Below are positions 59,458 to 64,000 of a DNA stretch of 64,000 nt, piece by piece. Every line of letters begins with the position of its first letter. Position 1 is the first letter of the stretch. The stretch is from Lactococcus allomyrinae (GTDB lineage Bacteria; Bacillota; Bacilli; Lactobacillales; Streptococcaceae): the NCBI RefSeq assembly GCF_003627095.1, contig NZ_CP032627.1:930001-994000 (forward strand), written 5' to 3'. The notes under the pieces are model-generated. The model did no database searches. It had not been told where the DNA came from and was given only the letters and a program-made list of their open reading frames with translations. Made by a program: the position numbers and the translations under genes.

Positions 59458-61578
59458 CTATCTTCGATTAAATAATCGTTTAAAAAAACTTACTCTCTTT
59501 GTCGCATACACTTCTTCTTGTACTTCGACTAAACATTTCTCCGCTTCTTTTACAAAATACGTTTGAGGACTCAACTCGCTATGAATCAAGTGAGTTTGAT
59601 AAAGTTCATCTGAATTCAAAAAGAAAGTTTTCTTATCATACTTGGTAAATGCTTGGATAATTTCACGCGCTTGATTTACGACTTGCTTGTCATACAAACG
59701 TGCTGCAATCTCGATACGATTATCCATATTGCGTGTCATCGTATCAGCCGACGAAATCCATATCTCCTGATGTTTTCCGCTCCCAAAAGCATAAATTCGA
59801 CTATGCTCTAAAAATCTTCCAACAATTGACCTTACCTCTATTGTTTCACTCTGTCCTTTATTTCCCACTTTCAAAACACAAGCACCACGAACGATAAGTT
59901 GAATTTTTACTCCTTTTTGCGAAGCCTCATAAAGTTTATCAATAATAAGCTTACTCGTAATTGCATTAACCTTCAGAAAAATATAACCATCCTGACGTGT
60001 CATTTGTCGCCCAATTTGTTCGTCAATCTTTTTCATAATCATCATACTGATACCAAAAGGAGAAACGACAATTCGCTCATAATTTGGTAATTCAGAATAG
60101 CCCGCAACAAAATTAAAGAAACTCACTAAATCACGACCATAGGCGGGATTGGCAGACAGCAAACTAATATCTGTATACATTTTTGAAGTGCTCTCATTAT
60201 AGTTTCCCGTTCCGAGGTGAACATAAGATTTCGTTCCCTCACCAACTTTCTTTACAACAAGTAAAGCTTTTGAATGTGTTTTTAAATCCGGCACCCCATA
60301 AATGACATAAACACCTGCCTCTTCAAGTACTTTTACCCACTTCAGATTATTTTCTTCATCAAATCTTGCCTTTAATTCTACAACTGCTGTAACCTGTTTG
60401 CCAGCCTTACTTGCAGCACACAATGCCTCAATAACACGCGAATCCTCGGCAACGCGGTACAATGTTTGCTTAATCGCAATAGTATCTGGACTTTTAGCAG
60501 CTGCAGATAAGAAATTAAGCACGGGTAGATAAGAATCATAAGGATGATGAAGCAAAATATCTCCCGAATCAATTGTAGAGAAAATATTGCTTTCTGACCA
60601 ATCGTCTGACTGATTGGGAACAAATGGACTAAATAGCCATTCCGAATGTTGTACTTTTACTTGTGAAATAAATCCAAAAAGTATTGTCAGATCTAATGGA
60701 CCTTTAATAAAATAAAAATCTCTTTTTTTCAAACAAAGTTCATGCTCAAATTTTTCTAAGTCATGTTTAAATTCATCAAAGTTACCATCACGAATAGAAA
60801 TTTCAATTCGTGATGGTAATCCACGTCTTCTCTCTACCAGATAATCTTCAATCTGTTCAATAATATCATCATCTGGATCTTCCTCAAAGTCAGGATTCTG
60901 ATCTAAGGTCACTCTAAACGTGAAATAACGTTTTAGTTGCCACCCCAAAAATATCTTATCAAAATTCCCTTGAATGACTTCCTCTAAATTAATGAAAGTT
61001 TCTGTTCCCGCCAAAGCAACCAAACGATTAAGCTGCACAGGTAAAGGCAATATCACTCGTGTATCTTCTTTTCCTTCCTTTTGTAAATGCAAAAAGAGAT
61101 GAATTAATTGATTTTCTATCTTTGGTGTTGCATGATAAGAATCTAAACCAATTGGTGTTAAAGCTGGTAAAACTATTCGCTCAAAATAATTGTCAGCAAG
61201 TGCACGCTCTACTTCATTTAAGTCATCATAACGTTTGAAATAAACCTTCTTCTCTTTTAAATGCTCAAGAAGTTCCTGAAACCTAAGATATTGCAAATCA
61301 AGATTTTTTTGATTTCTCCGATTTAACTCTTCTAATATTTCTTCATGATTCATTCCTGTTCCAGCAACTTGTTTATGTGCTTCACTTCTAAGACGCGCGT
61401 TAGATTGTATAGCAGGCACTCTGACCATAAAAAACTCATCTAAGTTATTAGAAGCAATCGCCAAAAATTTTAGCTGCTCTAAAATGGGGTAATCCTCATC
61501 ATAACTTTTTTCAATCACACGACGATTAAACAAAAGCCAGCTTAAATCTCTATGAAAATATTTTATTTCCTCACCCAT
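59458..61578 (-). CDS. ppk: Polyphosphate kinase
   Basis: A 706-residue PPK1. N domain FHRDLSWLLFNRRVIEKS (1-110), head domain LTPIGLDSYH region, then two phospholipase-D-like catalytic domains. The autophosphorylated His is in the region DLKTHSKALLVVKKVGEGTK (near 433), and YVHLGTGNYNESTSKMYTDI is the second block; RNMDNRIEIAARLYDKQVV is late. It makes polyphosphate from ATP reversibly. The start is 13 bases from the ppx stop, so the two form one operon with opposing activities. Confidence 0.95.
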   Translation of the reverse strand: MGEEIKYFHRDLSWLLFNRRVIEKSYDEDYPILEQLKFLAIASNNLDEFFMVRVPAIQSNARLRSEAHKQVAGTGMNHEEILEELNRRNQKNLDLQYLRFQELLEHLKEKKVYFKRYDDLNEVERALADNYFERIVLPALTPIGLDSYHATPKIENQLIHLFLHLQKEGKEDTRVILPLPVQLNRLVALAGTETFINLEEVIQGNFDKIFLGWQLKRYFTFRVTLDQNPDFEEDPDDDIIEQIEDYLVERRRGLPSRIEISIRDGNFDEFKHDLEKFEHELCLKKRDFYFIKGPLDLTILFGFISQVKVQHSEWLFSPFVPNQSDDWSESNIFSTIDSGDILLHHPYDSYLPVLNFLSAAAKSPDTIAIKQTLYRVAEDSRVIEALCAASKAGKQVTAVVELKARFDEENNLKWVKVLEEAGVYVIYGVPDLKTHSKALLVVKKVGEGTKSYVHLGTGNYNESTSKMYTDISLLSANPAYGRDLVSFFNFVAGYSELPNYERIVVSPFGISMMIMKKIDEQIGRQMTRQDGYIFLKVNAITSKLIIDKLYEASQKGVKIQLIVRGACVLKVGNKGQSETIEVRSIVGRFLEHSRIYAFGSGKHQEIWISSADTMTRNMDNRIEIAARLYDKQVVNQAREIIQAFTKYDKKTFFLNSDELYQTHLIHSELSPQTYFVKEAEKCLVEVQEEVYATKRVSFFKRLFNRR

Positions 61579-61590
61579 TCTAATTTACCC

Positions 61591-63123
61591 CTAATTATAA
61601 AAATCTAAAATTACTTTTTTTCCTAAAATATATTCTATCTTTTTCTTCTGTCGTTCCGCACGTGAAAGTTCACCATAAGGCGTAAGACTCCATTTTATCC
61701 GAAGTCTGTACTTTGCTCCTTCTTTAAGTAGCTCCGCTTTCTCTATTTTATTCATTGGGATTACATTTAACGCATCACAAAAGCGGACAAGGTTTCCCGC
61801 TTTTAAGATTAATTCAATCTCCGAATCCTCAAACCAATCATGAAAGGGCGTAAGGTACTGGTTAAACAAAGACTTGTTCTTATAAGAAGCAAGAAGTGCA
61901 ATAATAATTCTATCTCGATGTTTAAAACCAGAAATATTACTATTTGCTAGTAGATAAAAAGTGTGCATTGAACTGTCATCAGCTTCAATATAAGACCCTG
62001 CCAAATAAAGCATTGAAGCATAATATAAATAATCATTTAACTGCTCAGAGGGTATCACAAGACCTGCTCGAATCATCAAATCCTGAAAAAGCCGTACACG
62101 TTTCAAGCGTTGCTTTGCATTCTCTGGATCAATCCCATAATTAACAAGTAAACGCGCTATTGATGTTTTACGGATTCCTGACACTGGATAGGTTTCAGGC
62201 ACCTCTGCATTAATCATATTAATGAGTAACCCTTCACGTAATCCTTCTTTGACAAAATACATTCGCTCCGCAGAAGTCGTTTCTGTTAAAGCTTGGAACG
62301 TTATTGTTGCGGGAATAATAATATCTGCTCGGTCACGTGAAAGACCATCTAAATCCCGAAGTTGTTTTAAAGATTTAGCAGCCAAGAAAAACTTCGTACT
62401 CTTTATATTTTCAACGGTCATTGAGTATCCATGTAGACCTGTAATCGGATAATTCACCATCCGTTGATGAACTGAAGCCATATTACGACTTGAGCCGCCC
62501 ATCGCTACAATAGGAACATTGCGAGCATGAATCCAATCCTGTGTCTTAAATTGCAACTTAACATAGCGCTCACACGCTGCCATCGCCTCCAAATCACCTG
62601 GTTCCTTACCTTGAAAAAACATCTCCATCAACCGAACTACTCCAAATGGAAAACTATGTGAATGTATAAGTTCGTTACCTCTATAATAAGTGACTTCTGT
62701 AGAGCCGCCACCCATATCTACCGTATATGCTTCTTCAAAAGTGGTTAAATGACTTACCGCATATTGCCCATAAGCCGCCTCTTCTTTTTCCGATAAAAGT
62801 CTAATTTTAAAGTTTGAACGTTGTTCTAGCTCTTTAAGAACATCCGAAGAATTCCTTGCTTGCCTTATGACAGCTGTAGCAGTTGCTATTGTTTTTTTAG
62901 GACGATAAAGCTTGATAATATCTTCAAATATTCTCAAAGTTTTGATTAACTCATCTATTCCTATTTGCGAGAGATTACCATATTCATCCAAATACTGATA
63001 AAGGCGAATTGGCATCTTTATGTCTTGAATTTCTTTATAAGTATATTCTTTTTGAATATCATGGATAACCAATCTAACGCTATTTGAACCTATATCTATA
63101 AGTGCTATTTTATGTCTTTTCAT
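61591..63123 (-). CDS. ppx: Exopolyphosphatase/GppA-type phosphatase
   Basis: 510 residues of the Ppx/GppA family. The ATPase-like fold has phosphate-binding loops IALIDIGSNSVRLVIHDIQK (7-26) and YTVDMGGGSTEVTYYRGNEL (near 145), and the catalytic Glu near 122 (EEAAYGQYAV). A C-terminal HD-like helical domain is present (YLAGSYIEADDSSMHTFYLL, GFKHRDRIIIALLA). It hydrolyses polyphosphate ends or pppGpp; which is not decided by sequence. It is the first gene of the ppx-ppk operon. Confidence 0.92.
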   Translation of the reverse strand: MKRHKIALIDIGSNSVRLVIHDIQKEYTYKEIQDIKMPIRLYQYLDEYGNLSQIGIDELIKTLRIFEDIIKLYRPKKTIATATAVIRQARNSSDVLKELEQRSNFKIRLLSEKEEAAYGQYAVSHLTTFEEAYTVDMGGGSTEVTYYRGNELIHSHSFPFGVVRLMEMFFQGKEPGDLEAMAACERYVKLQFKTQDWIHARNVPIVAMGGSSRNMASVHQRMVNYPITGLHGYSMTVENIKSTKFFLAAKSLKQLRDLDGLSRDRADIIIPATITFQALTETTSAERMYFVKEGLREGLLINMINAEVPETYPVSGIRKTSIARLLVNYGIDPENAKQRLKRVRLFQDLMIRAGLVIPSEQLNDYLYYASMLYLAGSYIEADDSSMHTFYLLANSNISGFKHRDRIIIALLASYKNKSLFNQYLTPFHDWFEDSEIELILKAGNLVRFCDALNVIPMNKIEKAELLKEGAKYRLRIKWSLTPYGELSRAERQKKKIEYILGKKVILDFYN

Positions 63124-63210
63124 CCACGCTCTCCATTTTTAATTTTATCATGATTGATATTGATTGTTTGTAAATATTGCGTAAATATGTATTGATGATA
63201 GATAAATGTT

Positions 63211-63249
63211 CGGAAATAAAAAGAGCCAACTCTAGCTCCCTTATTTCCG
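63211..63249. terminator. queG terminator overlapping its last codons
   Basis: The arms CGGAAATAA (63211-63219) and TTATTTCCG (63241-63249) with an inner AGAGC/GCTCC-like stem. The queG stop (63241-63243) is part of the stem. T-rich sequence follows on the minus strand. Confidence 0.75.
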
Positions 63250-64000
63250 AGGACGAATTCGTGTTTTACCATTTTCCAAGCGTTCGATTGCCCATTCAGC
63301 AGCATCAACCATATAATCTCGAACATCATTCTTCTTAATTTCTTGGAGCTTGGGAAGAGCTGTTTTATCATTGCTATTTGCTAAGGCGTAAATAGCATTA
63401 CGTTGCAAAGGATTTTTCCCCCGCCAAGAACCCGCCATTGAACCAAATTTATTGATAAACTGTTTATTAGAAAGATCAAGTAAGGGCAGAAGCTCGGGAT
63501 TAGTGAGCTCAGGGTCTGGTTCCATTTCTGGATGAAAATGGCTGTTAATCCCTTTATTATAGGGACAAACAACTTGGCAAATATCACAACCATAGATAAC
63601 AGTTTTAATTTTTTCACGAAATTCTTCTGGCATTTTCCCTTTAGCTTGTGTCTGAAAGCTCAAACAACGAGAAGCATTAAGTCTACCGTCACCAAGAAGC
63701 GCTGAGGTTGGACAAAAATCTACACAACGCGTACAGTCACCACAACCATAATCAACAGGATGGTCAGGAGTAATTTCAAGATTGGTGACAAGCTCACCTA
63801 AAAACATCCATGAACCAAATTCCTTGTTAATCAATAAACCATTTTTCCCGATAAAGCCGAGTCCTGCTCTAGCTGCAACTGCAACATCAACGAGTGCTCC
63901 TGTATCAACCATCGCTTTATAATGAAACTCACCTGCAAGTTTTTCAATCCCTTCAGCTAAGAATTTGAGTTTGCGTTGCAAAACAAAATGATAATCTTCC
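63241..64000 (-). CDS. queG: Epoxyqueuosine reductase, N-terminus outside window
   Basis: 253 residues visible, open to the window edge (EDYHFVLQRKLKFLAEGI at the border, a family block); the full protein is about 380. Two [4Fe-4S] motifs: YGCGDCTRCVDFCPTSALL (near 84) and VIYGCDICQVVCPYNKGI (near 133). A HEAT-like C-terminal repeat follows (RNAIYALANSNDKTALPKLQ). It uses cobalamin and iron-sulfur centres to reduce epoxyqueuosine to queuosine in tRNA. The queG stop lies 117 bases beyond the ppx start on the same strand. Confidence 0.94.
   Translation of the reverse strand, partial: EDYHFVLQRKLKFLAEGIEKLAGEFHYKAMVDTGALVDVAVAARAGLGFIGKNGLLINKEFGSWMFLGELVTNLEITPDHPVDYGCGDCTRCVDFCPTSALLGDGRLNASRCLSFQTQAKGKMPEEFREKIKTVIYGCDICQVVCPYNKGINSHFHPEMEPDPELTNPELLPLLDLSNKQFINKFGSMAGSWRGKNPLQRNAIYALANSNDKTALPKLQEIKKNDVRDYMVDAAEWAIERLENGKTRIRPRK

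Noticed and set aside
1-64000. tRNA, rRNA, CRISPR arrays, intact insertion sequences, replication origin
   Set aside because: None recognised on either strand. The repeats found are long-spaced and intergenic, not CRISPR-like, and no transposase gene is intact.

Overview
The window looks like a stretch of chromosome from a low-GC lactic acid bacterium, most probably a Lactococcus (garvieae- or lactis-like; the species cannot be fixed from sequence alone). The basis is an AT-rich sequence with AAGGAG-type ribosome binding sites, a csc/WxL surface-protein cluster, an Rgg regulator, DUF4143 and plasmid-type recA debris, class Ib nrdHIEF, and Lactobacillales-type ParC/ParE and FtsEX proteins.

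Layout. (1) 1-4.3 kb: a leftward csc-type cell-surface cluster (lectin-like WxL protein running off the window edge, WxL protein, small LPXTG protein, frameshifted DUF916/DUF3324 protein), preceded by two overlapping small putative DNA-binding proteins and two identical inverted palindromes that look like operators. (2) 4.3-13 kb: accessory region with gene decay. A siderophore-type (YclNOPQ-like) iron ABC transporter lies behind what looks like a truncated feoA with its own promoter and operator. It is surrounded by an integrase tail, a recA fragment, a broken LPXTG/InlB-repeat protein and a broken DUF4143 ATPase. (3) 13-15.5 kb: an Rgg regulator convergent with an unlisted 38-residue hydrophobic peptide gene, then a YitT-family membrane protein with an unusual leader hairpin, and an orphan protein. 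(4) 15.5-20.4 kb: a leftward sugar operon with PRD regulator, fructose-type EIIA, class II aldolase, EIIB, EIIC and a D-lyxose-isomerase-like enzyme. (5) 20.7-25 kb: universal stress protein, small membrane protein, acetyltransferase, radC and glmS (frameshifted; three NagR-like sites and a consensus promoter). (6) 25-35 kb: envelope block with PAP2 phosphatase, two GT-C-like membrane glycosyltransferases, a GT2 polyprenyl-phosphate transferase, a two-component system with an interposed DUF2127 gene, and a COG4705 membrane protein. (7) 35-48.5 kb: housekeeping genes rluD, lspA, two alkyltransferase-like genes, an NlpC/P60 hydrolase, a CHY zinc-finger protein, birA, bioY, parC, a GNAT gene, an exonuclease, an EbsA-like gene and parE. 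(8) 49-54.4 kb: plsY, then nrdHI, nrdE and nrdF, with the nrd set split by terminators and repeats. (9) 54.4-64 kb: a PgaC-like synthase with a partner protein, ftsX-ftsE, prfB, ppk-ppx and the 3' part of queG.

Three scale-level signals stand out. First, the heptamer CTGTCAG/CTGACAG occurs about 45 times between 22.3 and 58.3 kb, often in head-to-head pairs forming hairpins, and I saw none in the first 22 kb. Second, an intergenic repeat with palindromic ends (three long and two short copies) sits directly on the stop codons of four leftward genes and supplies those stops. Third, three reading frames (DUF916 protein, glmS, PAP2) are each broken by one missing base in a G/C run, which points to sequencing error more than to biology. 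No rRNA, tRNA, CRISPR array or intact insertion sequence was recognised.
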